This document shows, in pieces, positions 17,493-25,088 of a DNA stretch of 64,000 nt. Location: the NCBI RefSeq assembly GCF_000717175.1, contig NZ_JNYD01000014.1:87527-151526 (forward strand), given 5' to 3'. Within the stretch, counting starts at the first letter, position 1, and each line of letters opens with the position of its first letter. A model generated the notes under the pieces. That model made no database searches. It saw nothing but the letters and a program-made list of their open reading frames with translations, and was not told the origin of the DNA. This stretch comes from Pseudonocardia autotrophica. Its GTDB lineage: Bacteria > Actinomycetota > Actinomycetes > Mycobacteriales > Pseudonocardiaceae. The position numbers and the translations under genes were made by a program.

Positions 17493-19076
17493 GTGACCAC
17501 AGCAACGACGCTGCGCCGCACCCGTTCGAGAGTGGTGGCGGTCCTGCTGGCCGTCCTGGCGGTGGTGCTGGCCGCCTGCGGCGGCGGCACCGCCGGCTCC
17601 GGCGGAACCGGCGGGTCCGGGGGCGGGACGATCGACCCGAACGGCACGTTCCGCTACGTCTTCGTGCAGAACCCGTCCACGTTCGACCCGCACAAGTCCG
17701 CCAACCCGTGGGACATGATCTTCTTCCGGCTCGTCTACGACCAGCTCATCCGGGAGAACGAGAACGGCGAGCTCGTGCCGCAGCTCGCCACCTCGTGGGA
17801 GTTCGTCGACAACGAGACCGCGCTGGTCATGAAGCTGCGCGACGACGTCACCTTCTCCGACGGCACGAAGTTCGACGCCGCGGCAGTCAAGGCGAACATC
17901 GAGCGGATGAAGACCCTCGACGGCAGCACGCAGAAGGGCGCGATGGCCCGCGTCGCCGGTGCCGACGTCGTCGACCCGACCACCGTCCGGATCAACCTGT
18001 CCGGCCCCGGCGGCAACCTCCCCGCGCTGTTCAGCGGCACCCCGGGCAGCATGATCAGCCCGGCCGCGATGAAGAACCCCGACCTCGACCAGAAGCCGGT
18101 CGGCTCCGGGATGGCCCGGCTGGTCGACTACGTCCCCGGCCAGGTCAGTCGCTACGACCGCACCGAGGGCTACTGGGACCCGGAGGCCGCGAAGGCCGCG
18201 CACTACGAGATCTACGTGCAGACCTCGGCGCCGACCCGGCTGAACATGCTGCAGACCGGCCAGGCCGAGCTCACCTACCTGGACCCGTCCCAGGCCGACC
18301 AGGCCAAGGGGGCCGGGCTCAACACCGCCGAGTCCAAGAGCCTGTCGATCATGTCGATGTACATGAACACCGGCAAGCCGCCCTTCGACAAGCTCGAGGT
18401 GCGGCAGGCGTTCCAGCACGCGGTCGACCGCCAGGCGATCGTCGACGGCGTGTTCTTCGGCCTCGGCAAGCCGGTCGCGCAGTACATGCCGCCCGACTAC
18501 TGGGCCTTCGACCAGGCCGTGACCCCGGACAACCCGGACTACAGCTACGACCCGGCCAAGGCCCGGCAGCTGCTCGCGCAGGCCGGCTACCCGAACGGCG
18601 TCGACTTCGAGATGCTCGTCCCGAGCCTCGACGACCACCGCGCGGTGGCCGAGGCGCTGGTGCCGATGCTGGCGGAGTCCGGGCTGCGCGCCACGACCCG
18701 GGTGATCGAGTCGCCCACCACGCCGCAGACCTTCTACGGCCGCCAGGAGGGCAACGCCTTCCCGGGCATGGGCGCGCCGTTCCAGGACCCGACCACCGTG
18801 TACCAGGCGAGCCTTCCGGGCCAGTACGCCAACCCGTGGAACACCACCACCCCGGAGTTCGAGAAGGCGTGGCTCGACGCGCTCAGCGGCGCGACCCGGG
18901 ACGCCCGGCTCCCCGCGATGCACCGGATGATCGAGGAGGAGAAGAAGATCCTCAAGAGCTTCCCGCTGCACGCGCACTACCCGCCGTCGGCATGGACGGA
19001 CAAGGCGGTGTTCCCGGAGGGCTACCGGCCCGCCTACGCACCGACCTTCTACGGCGTCGGGGTCACCGCGGGCTGA
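17493..19076 (+). CDS. ABC transporter substrate-binding lipoprotein, family 5 (copy 3)
   Basis: A 527-residue paralogue of the two binding proteins at 7004 and 8616. The signal peptide ends in the lipobox VLAAC (Cys29) and is followed by a Gly/Ser linker. Conserved stretches include FDPHKSANPWDM, LRDDVTFSDGTKFD, DLDQKPVGSGMARLVDY and KPPFDKLEVRQAFQHAVDR. The GTG start at 17493 has GAGGAG seven bases upstream. It has its own promoter region, apart from the transporter operon, so its expression may be separately controlled. Confidence 0.94.
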   Translation: MTTATTLRRTRSRVVAVLLAVLAVVLAACGGGTAGSGGTGGSGGGTIDPNGTFRYVFVQNPSTFDPHKSANPWDMIFFRLVYDQLIRENENGELVPQLATSWEFVDNETALVMKLRDDVTFSDGTKFDAAAVKANIERMKTLDGSTQKGAMARVAGADVVDPTTVRINLSGPGGNLPALFSGTPGSMISPAAMKNPDLDQKPVGSGMARLVDYVPGQVSRYDRTEGYWDPEAAKAAHYEIYVQTSAPTRLNMLQTGQAELTYLDPSQADQAKGAGLNTAESKSLSIMSMYMNTGKPPFDKLEVRQAFQHAVDRQAIVDGVFFGLGKPVAQYMPPDYWAFDQAVTPDNPDYSYDPAKARQLLAQAGYPNGVDFEMLVPSLDDHRAVAEALVPMLAESGLRATTRVIESPTTPQTFYGRQEGNAFPGMGAPFQDPTTVYQASLPGQYANPWNTTTPEFEKAWLDALSGATRDARLPAMHRMIEEEKKILKSFPLHAHYPPSAWTDKAVFPEGYRPAYAPTFYGVGVTAG

Positions 19077-19177
19077 CGCCGACGGGCCCGGTGGGGACGG
19101 GGCGCACCCCCGCCGGGCCACCGCGGCGGCGCGGGTGGAGGAACACCCACGGATCCCGCCCGAGGGGTGGGCATCCG

Positions 19178-19210
19178 TCCGTTGTCCCTCCCCCGCGCCG
19201 ATCGCAGACT
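19178..19210 (+). promoter_or_regulatory. Predicted promoter with shared TCCGTTGTCCC element (second copy)
   Basis: TCCGTTGTCCC at 19178-19188, with -35-like TTGTCC (19182-19187), a 17-base spacer and -10 CAGACT (19205-19210). The layout matches the element before the third binding-protein gene. It would drive the SDR-hydrolase-SDR-LLM operon starting at 19276. Confidence 0.4.
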
Positions 19211-19275
19211 CGGTGCGGGGCGACGCTCGTCAGGACCGGCCCCGCACCCCATCTCACCAGCACGGGAGGCCCGGC

Positions 19276-20067
19276 ATGCGGCTCGACGGCAAGGTCGCGG
19301 TGATCACCGGCGGCGGCTCCGGCATTGGCGCGGCAACCGCGCGGACCTTCGCCCGGGAGGGCGCGGCCGTCGTGATCGCCGACATCGACGAGGCGGCGGC
19401 CGAGAAGGTCGCGGCCGAGGTCCGGGAGGCGGGCGGGACGATCGAGGCGCGGGTCTGCGACGCCTCGCGGCCCGAGGAGATCGACGCCCTGATCGGGTTC
19501 GCGCTGGACCGCCACGGGGCGCTCGACGTGCTGCACAACAACCACGTCGCCTTCGAGCCGGGCCGTGTCGGCGACCTCTCGCTGGAGGGGTTCCGGCGCT
19601 CGCTCGACGCGAGCCTCGTCGCCTACTGGTACGCGATCAAGGTCGCGCTGGTGCCGATGCTGGCGCAGGGCCGCGGGGCGATCGTCAACACCGCCTCGGT
19701 GTCCGGGCTCGCCGGCGACTACGGGCTGGGCGCCTACAACGTGCTCAAGGCCGGCGTCGTCAACCTCTCCCGGGTCACCGCGATCGAGTACGCCCGCAAG
19801 GGCATCCGCTGCAACGCGGTCTGCCCGGGCCCCATCGGCACCCCGCCGATGGACCGGCTCCACGACGCCGCCCCGCAGATCTGGTCGGACATCCGGGAGG
19901 CGATCCCGATGGGCCGGTACGGCCGGGCCGAGGAGATCGCCGACGCCGTGCTGTTCCTCGCGTCCGACGAGGCGTCCTTCGTCACCGGCACCCACCTGGT
20001 CGCCGACGGCGGGCTGTGGGCCCACTCGGGCATGCCGCCGATCGGCGGGCTCGGCCCGGACTTCTGA
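19276..20067 (+). CDS. SDR family oxidoreductase
   Basis: A 263-residue classical SDR. The cofactor motif is TGGGSGIG and the acidic IADID after beta-2 suggests NAD. The catalytic residues lie in NTASVSG and YNVLK. The NNAG motif is altered to HNNHVAF. The C-terminal family pattern is DGGLWAHSG. The ATG at 19276 follows GGGAGG. This is the first gene of a four-gene operon ending with a flavin monooxygenase; it probably makes the ketone or aldehyde that the later enzymes use. Confidence 0.92.
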   Translation: MRLDGKVAVITGGGSGIGAATARTFAREGAAVVIADIDEAAAEKVAAEVREAGGTIEARVCDASRPEEIDALIGFALDRHGALDVLHNNHVAFEPGRVGDLSLEGFRRSLDASLVAYWYAIKVALVPMLAQGRGAIVNTASVSGLAGDYGLGAYNVLKAGVVNLSRVTAIEYARKGIRCNAVCPGPIGTPPMDRLHDAAPQIWSDIREAIPMGRYGRAEEIADAVLFLASDEASFVTGTHLVADGGLWAHSGMPPIGGLGPDF

Positions 20068-20107
20068 CCTGCTCCACACCAGAACCTGCTCACGAACCGG
20101 GAGCGAC

Positions 20108-20881
20108 ATGACCACGCTGGAGATCCCGAACATCGGGACGTTCGACGTCGAGCTGTGGGAGGAGGGTGCCGGCACACCGCTGCTCTACCTGCACGGGTAC
20201 GAGCGCCATCCCGGCGGCGCCGGGTTCCTGAAGCGGCTCGCCACGGACCACCGGGTGCTCGCGCCCGAACAGCCCGGGTACGGGAACTCGACCGGCTTCG
20301 AGCACTTCACCGACGTCCAGGACGTCGCGCTGTTCTACCGCGAGCTGGTCGAGTCGTGGGGTCTCGGGTCCGTCGACGTCGTCGGCCACTCGCTGGGCGG
20401 GATGTTCGCGGCCGAGCTCGCCGCGATCGCCCCGCAGCTCGTGCGCCGCCTCGTGCTCGTCAACGCCTACGGCCTCTGGCTCGACGACGAGCCGACGCTC
20501 GACCCGTTCGGGCCCGCCGACCAGGTCAAGGCCGCGAAGTGGCACGCCGGGCCGCCGGACGTCGAGCCCACCAACTTCGTGCCCGACCCGGACGACCCGC
20601 ACGCGCCCATCCTGTTCTCGGCCCGCAACCTCGGGTCCGCCACCAAGTTCATGTGGCCCATCGCCGACCGCGGGCTGCGCCGCAGGCTGCCGCTGATCGA
20701 CGCGCCCACGCTCGTCGTGCACGGGACCTCCGACGGGCTGCTCCCCGTCTCGTACGCCGAGGAGTTCGTGCGGCTGATCCCGGACGCACGGCTGCACCGC
20801 ATCGAGGCCGCCGGGCACTACCCGATGGTCGAGCAGGAGGACGAGTTCGTGTCCGCCGTGTCCGCGTTCCTGGCCGGCTGA
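20108..20881 (+). CDS. Alpha/beta hydrolase
   Basis: A 257-residue hydrolase. Oxyanion-hole HG lies at about 29-30 (YLHGYERHPGG), the nucleophile is Ser95 in GHSLGG, the acid is in VHGTSDGLLP, and the catalytic His is in AAGHYPMVEQ. The triad is complete. Between an SDR and a flavin monooxygenase, a likely role is opening a lactone or ester made by Baeyer-Villiger-type oxidation, or hydrolysing a C-C bond. No signal peptide is present, so it acts in the cytoplasm. Confidence 0.92.
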   Translation: MTTLEIPNIGTFDVELWEEGAGTPLLYLHGYERHPGGAGFLKRLATDHRVLAPEQPGYGNSTGFEHFTDVQDVALFYRELVESWGLGSVDVVGHSLGGMFAAELAAIAPQLVRRLVLVNAYGLWLDDEPTLDPFGPADQVKAAKWHAGPPDVEPTNFVPDPDDPHAPILFSARNLGSATKFMWPIADRGLRRRLPLIDAPTLVVHGTSDGLLPVSYAEEFVRLIPDARLHRIEAAGHYPMVEQEDEFVSAVSAFLAG

Positions 20882-20895
20882 GGGAGGGGATCCAC

Positions 20896-21678
20896 ATGGG
20901 ACGAGTGGAGGGCAGGATCGCCCTGGTCACCGGCGGTGCCGCCGGCATCGGCCGGGCCACGGCCCGCACGCTGGCACGCGAGGGCGCGAGCGTCGTCGTC
21001 GCCGACATCGACCTCGACCGGGCGAAGGTCGTCGCCGAGGAGATCGGTGGGGAGGCGCTGCACTTCGACGCGACCGACGCGGAGTCCATCGAGGCCCTCG
21101 TGGCCGCGGTCGTCGACCGGCACGGCCGCATCGACGTGATCCACAACAACGCGGCGCTCGTGGGGCCGGACGCCTGGTTCACCGACGGCTCCGTGATCGA
21201 CACGAGCCTGGAGATGTGGGACCGGGCGTTCGCCACCAACGTCCGCAGCATCTTCCTGATGTGCAAGTTCGCGCTGCCGCACATGGTCCGGAACGGCGGC
21301 GGGTCGATCATCAACATGGCGTCCGTCGGGGGGCTGCGCGGCAGCCCCGCCCTCACCGCGTACGGCACGACCAAGGCGGCGGTCGTGGGCCTCACCCGGT
21401 TCGTCGCGGCCCAGCACGGCAAGGACGGTGTGCGCTGCAACGCCATCGCCCCCGGCGTGATCCGGACCCAGCAGCTGCTCGACGCCGTGCCCGAGCTGCC
21501 GGTCCGCGCGCTCGAGGGGGTGGCCTCGCCGCGCGTCGGCGAGCCCGAGGACATCGCCAACATGGTGCTGTTCCTCGCCTCCGACGAGTCCGCCTTCGTC
21601 AACGGCGAGACCTACCGCGTCGACGGCGGCGCCATGGCCACCGCACCCGCCAACCGCACCCTGGAGACGCAGAAGTGA
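20896..21678 (+). CDS. SDR family oxidoreductase
   Basis: A 260-residue SDR with TGGAAGIG near the N-terminus, VADIDLDRAK suggesting NAD preference, HNNAALVGP in place of NNAG, and catalytic NMASVGG plus YGTTK. The ATG at 20896 is preceded by GGGAGGGGA. The stop overlaps the GTG of the LLM monooxygenase gene (GTGA), so the two are coupled. It is distinct from the SDRs at 6187 and 19276, so three dehydrogenases of this fold may act at different steps. Confidence 0.92.
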   Translation: MGRVEGRIALVTGGAAGIGRATARTLAREGASVVVADIDLDRAKVVAEEIGGEALHFDATDAESIEALVAAVVDRHGRIDVIHNNAALVGPDAWFTDGSVIDTSLEMWDRAFATNVRSIFLMCKFALPHMVRNGGGSIINMASVGGLRGSPALTAYGTTKAAVVGLTRFVAAQHGKDGVRCNAIAPGVIRTQQLLDAVPELPVRALEGVASPRVGEPEDIANMVLFLASDESAFVNGETYRVDGGAMATAPANRTLETQK

Positions 21679-22916
21679 AGTTCCACTGGTTCGCCCAGCA
21701 GTACTACAGCAAGCTGCCGCCGGAGTACGGCGACACCGTCGAGAGCTCCTGGGTGACCCCGCCGGCCGCCTACGCGGACCCGCGCCAGGTCGGCGAGGAC
21801 TACCACACCTACATCCGGCTGATGCAGCAGGCGGACGGCCTCGGCTGGGACTCGCTGCTGCTCAACGAGCACCACCAGACGTCCCTGGCGATGACGCCGT
21901 CGCCCAACCTGATCGCCTCGATCCTGGCCGCGACCACGGAGAACGCGGCGATCGCGCTGTGCGGCAACTCCCTCGCCCTCTACAACCCGCCGATCCGGGT
22001 GGCCGAGGAGATCGCGATGCTCGACGCGCTCTCCGGCGGGCGGATCATCGCCGGGATCGTGTTCGGCACGCCCATGGACAGCGCCTTCTCCTACGGCGTC
22101 CCGCCCGTCGAGCTGCGCGAGCGGTTCCACGAGGCCCGCGACCTGATCACCCGGGCCTGGAAGGCGACGGAGCCCTTCGCGTTCAACGGGAAGTACACGC
22201 AGCTCCGGTACGTGAACCCGTGGCCGCGGCCGGTCCAGGACGAGATCCCGGTGTGGATCCCGGGCAGCGGCAGCGTCGAGACCTGGGACGTGGTCAACGC
22301 GCTGGACTACTGCTACGGCTACCTCTCCTTCTCGGGCCGGCAGTCCGCCGAGCCGATCGTCAAGGGCTTCTGGGAGCACACCGAGGCCACGGGCGGGAAC
22401 ATGAACCCGAACCGGATGGCCTTCACCCAGGTCATCTGCTGTGCGGACACCGACGAGGAGGCGGAGCGCCAGTACTCCGAGGCGGTCAAGTACTTCTACC
22501 GGCAGAACCCGACGGCGATCTGGCAGGCCACCCCGCCCGGGTACACCTCCCAGGCCTCGATCCGGGAGAACCTGACCCGCGCGAAGACGATCTCGGCGGA
22601 GGAGCGGCTGAAGGCGCAGCGCGGCGAGCTGAGCTTCTGGGAGTACGACGAGCTGGGCTACATCATCGCCGGCACCCCCGAGCGCGTCGAGCAGCGGGTC
22701 CGGGCGCTGTGCACGGACCTGCGGATCGGGCAGCTCATCACGTGCATGCACGTCGGGAACCTGCCCGAGGACGTGGCGGCGAAGAACAACCACCTGGTCG
22801 GCACGCAGGTGATCCCGAAGCTCCGGGACGTCTGGGCGGACGAGGAGGACCGCTGGACCCCGAAGGTGAGCCAGGAGCGGGTGGCGGCGAAGTTCGGGGC
22901 GCCCGCGCCCGTGTGA
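21675..22916 (+). CDS. LLM class flavin-dependent oxidoreductase
   Basis: A 413-residue bacterial-luciferase-like TIM-barrel monooxygenase. Family patterns include WDSLLLNEHHQTS near the N-terminus, LYNPPIRVAEEIAMLDALSGGRI in the middle and IVFGTPMDSAFSYG. These enzymes use reduced flavin from a separate reductase and can carry out Baeyer-Villiger or other oxygenations. No flavin reductase gene is adjacent. The GTG start is fixed by the four-base overlap with the SDR gene. It is the only oxygenase in the island and so probably catalyses the key oxygen-inserting step. Confidence 0.92.
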   Translation: MKFHWFAQQYYSKLPPEYGDTVESSWVTPPAAYADPRQVGEDYHTYIRLMQQADGLGWDSLLLNEHHQTSLAMTPSPNLIASILAATTENAAIALCGNSLALYNPPIRVAEEIAMLDALSGGRIIAGIVFGTPMDSAFSYGVPPVELRERFHEARDLITRAWKATEPFAFNGKYTQLRYVNPWPRPVQDEIPVWIPGSGSVETWDVVNALDYCYGYLSFSGRQSAEPIVKGFWEHTEATGGNMNPNRMAFTQVICCADTDEEAERQYSEAVKYFYRQNPTAIWQATPPGYTSQASIRENLTRAKTISAEERLKAQRGELSFWEYDELGYIIAGTPERVEQRVRALCTDLRIGQLITCMHVGNLPEDVAAKNNHLVGTQVIPKLRDVWADEEDRWTPKVSQERVAAKFGAPAPV

Positions 22917-23012
22917 CGGACGCGGCCTCGTCACGGTCTGCGGCAGCCGTCGCCCGGATTGGGCTGTTCGTGGGATCCCGCTCGGGGTGCACGCTCCGTA
23001 GGCTGCCGGTGA

Positions 23013-23028
23013 CTGAACGATCGATCAG
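23013..23028 (+). promoter_or_regulatory. Palindromic operator before the first PucR regulator
   Basis: CTGAACGATCGATCAG is a 16-base palindrome apart from two positions. It lies 22 bases upstream of the GTG at 23051. The half CTGAACGATCG recurs at 25042 before the second regulator. It is probably the binding site of one of the two paralogous regulators or of a TetR-type protein. Confidence 0.55.
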
Positions 23029-23050
23029 CCACCGGTAGCCGGAGGGATCC

Positions 23051-24997
23051 GTGCCCGACGAGGACCTCAGTGTCGAGGAGACGCTCGCCAGGTTGCTCCG
23101 CCTGCTCGCCACGGAGGCGCCCGACGAGTCCTTCCACCGGCTGGCGGAGCTCGTCGAGGCCTGCGAACCCGGGCCGGGGCGGGAGACCCTGCTGCACGCG
23201 CTGCGGCGCGGCGCGATCGTGCGGACGAGGCTCCAGCGCCGCCGGCGGCGGGAGAAGGAGACCCAGGCCCTCCTCGAGACCGCCCGCGGGCTGGCCGCGC
23301 TGCGGGACGTCGACGAGGCGCTGAACGCCATCGTCGCGCAGTCGCGCCAGCTCCTCGGCACCGACGCGACCTACCTCGCGCTCGTCGACCCGGTCCGCGG
23401 CGACGTCGCCATGCGGATCACGCTCGGCACGGTGACCAGGGCGATCGAGTCGGTGCGCCAGCCGAAGGGCACCGGTGTCGGCGGGATGGTGGTGGCCACC
23501 GGCGAACCCTTCGCGACCCGCGACTACCTCGCCGATCCCCGCATCACCCGGGACCCTGCGGTGGCCGATGCGGTCGTGCAGGACGGCATCGTGAGCATGG
23601 CCGGGGTCCCGATGCGGCTCGGCGACGAGGTCATCGGCGCGCTGTTCGTGGCCAACCGGCACGAACGCGGTTTCGAACGCGACGAGATCTCGCTGCTCTC
23701 CGCCCTCGCCGACCACGCGTCCATCGTCATCGAGAACGCGCGGCTGTTCGGCGACGCGGAAGCCACTGCGCGCCGCCTGCGCGACGCGAACGCCGAGCTC
23801 GCCCGGCACGGCGAGGCCCTCGAGCGCGCGAGCGCCGCGCACGAGCGGCTCATCCCGATGGCGCTGCACCGGGCCGACCTGGCCGACCTCGTCGGCGCGG
23901 TGGCCGAGATGCTCGACGCGGACGTCGCCGCCGTCGACCCGGACGGGGCGGTGCTCGAGGCCGCGGCCCGGCCCGGCGGCCCCGGTTCCGTGCCGCCGCC
24001 CGACCCGACGGACGGGCTCGCCGCGGACGCGACCGGCGCGGTGCGCGTCGGCCCCACGAGGTGGGCCGCCCCGATCCGCGCCGGCGGGGAACGGTTCGGT
24101 CATCTCGTCCTCGAGGCCGCGGGGCCGGTGCCGGACACCGATGTGCGGATCCTGGAGCGGGCGGCGCAGACCGCGGCCCTGCTGCTGCTCATGGAACGGC
24201 AGGTGTCGCTCACCGAGCAGCGGCTGCGCGGGGAGGTGGTCGAGGAGCTGCTCGCCGAGCGCGAACCGGACTGGGCCGCCTTCGACCGCCGGGCCCGCCG
24301 CGCCGGGCCGCGCGGGCTGGACCTGCGGCGCCCGCACACGGTCCTGGTCGTGACGGCCGAGGGCTCCGGGCGCCGGTCGCTGGTGCGCGCGGCCTCCGCG
24401 CAGGCGTCCCGCCGGGGCGGCCTCGCCCTGGAGCACGGGGCGCACGTCGTGGTGCTGCTGCCCGGCGTCGACCCGGCCGTCGCGGCCCGCGAGGTCCCGG
24501 AACAGCTGAGCCGCGCGACGTCGGCGCGGGTCACGGCCGGTGTCGCCGGGCCCGCCGCCTCCGCGCGCGAGCTGCGGGCCGCCCACCGGCAGGCGGACCG
24601 GTGTCACCGGTTGCTGCTCGCCCTGGGCCGGGAGGGCGAGGGTGCGACGACGGACGAGCTCGGCGCGCTGGGCCTGATCCTCGACGGGACCTCCCGGGCC
24701 CAGGTCCGCGCGCTGCTCGCCCAGACGGTCGCCCCCCTGCAGCGGTACGACGAGGAGCACGGCGCGGAGCTGCTCCGGACCCTCGACGGGTACTTCGCCG
24801 CGGGCCAGAACCCGCGCGCCGCCGCGAAGGCGCTGCAGCTCCACCCGAACACCGTCTACCAGCGGATCGACCGGATCGACCGGGTGCTGGGCCATCGGCG
24901 CTGGCGCGAGCCGGACGGCTCCCTGAGCGTCCAGGTCGCCCTGCAGCTGCACCGGATCCTCGACCACATCCCCCTCGAGGACCTGGTCCCCGGCTGA
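23051..24997 (+). CDS. GAF-PucR family transcriptional regulator (copy 1)
   Basis: A 648-residue regulator. The basic stretch RLQRRRRREKE is at about residue 60. The GAF sensor domain spans about 80-240 (LLETARGLAALRDVDEAL to HASIVIENARLF). A middle region resembling the degenerate GGDEF-like part of PucR proteins follows. The C-terminal helix-turn-helix is at about 580-640 (LDGYFAAGQNPRAAAKALQLHPNTVYQRIDRI). The GTG start has GGAGGG four bases upstream. A second copy with the same layout follows. Such proteins usually activate nearby catabolic genes on sensing a metabolite. Confidence 0.92.
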   Translation: MPDEDLSVEETLARLLRLLATEAPDESFHRLAELVEACEPGPGRETLLHALRRGAIVRTRLQRRRRREKETQALLETARGLAALRDVDEALNAIVAQSRQLLGTDATYLALVDPVRGDVAMRITLGTVTRAIESVRQPKGTGVGGMVVATGEPFATRDYLADPRITRDPAVADAVVQDGIVSMAGVPMRLGDEVIGALFVANRHERGFERDEISLLSALADHASIVIENARLFGDAEATARRLRDANAELARHGEALERASAAHERLIPMALHRADLADLVGAVAEMLDADVAAVDPDGAVLEAAARPGGPGSVPPPDPTDGLAADATGAVRVGPTRWAAPIRAGGERFGHLVLEAAGPVPDTDVRILERAAQTAALLLLMERQVSLTEQRLRGEVVEELLAEREPDWAAFDRRARRAGPRGLDLRRPHTVLVVTAEGSGRRSLVRAASAQASRRGGLALEHGAHVVVLLPGVDPAVAAREVPEQLSRATSARVTAGVAGPAASARELRAAHRQADRCHRLLLALGREGEGATTDELGALGLILDGTSRAQVRALLAQTVAPLQRYDEEHGAELLRTLDGYFAAGQNPRAAAKALQLHPNTVYQRIDRIDRVLGHRRWREPDGSLSVQVALQLHRILDHIPLEDLVPG

Positions 24998-25009
24998 GCC
25001 CGCGCACCG

Positions 25010-25039
25010 TTGATCGGAGCGCTCCCGGCCGCCTACACT
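25010..25039 (+). promoter_or_regulatory. Predicted promoter of the second PucR gene
   Basis: -35 TTGATC (25010-25015), an 18-base spacer, and -10 TACACT (25034-25039). The start site should fall near 25046, inside the palindrome at 25042-25056. Protein bound there would block initiation, so autorepression or cross-repression is likely. Confidence 0.6.
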
Positions 25040-25041
25040 AT

Positions 25042-25056
25042 CTGAACGATCGTTCG
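25042..25056 (+). promoter_or_regulatory. Palindromic operator before the second PucR regulator
   Basis: CTGAACGATCGTTCG contains the perfect 12-base palindrome GAACGATCGTTC (25044-25055). It lies directly after the -10 TACACT. It shares CTGAACGATCG with the site before the first PucR gene. Confidence 0.6.
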
Positions 25057-25088
25057 TCAAGTCCGTGCCACGTCCCGGAGGGCCGACG

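Noticed and set aside
22999..23004. TAGGCT as a -10 for the first PucR gene
   Set aside because: No -35 of any quality lies 16-19 bases upstream, so the promoter is not called.
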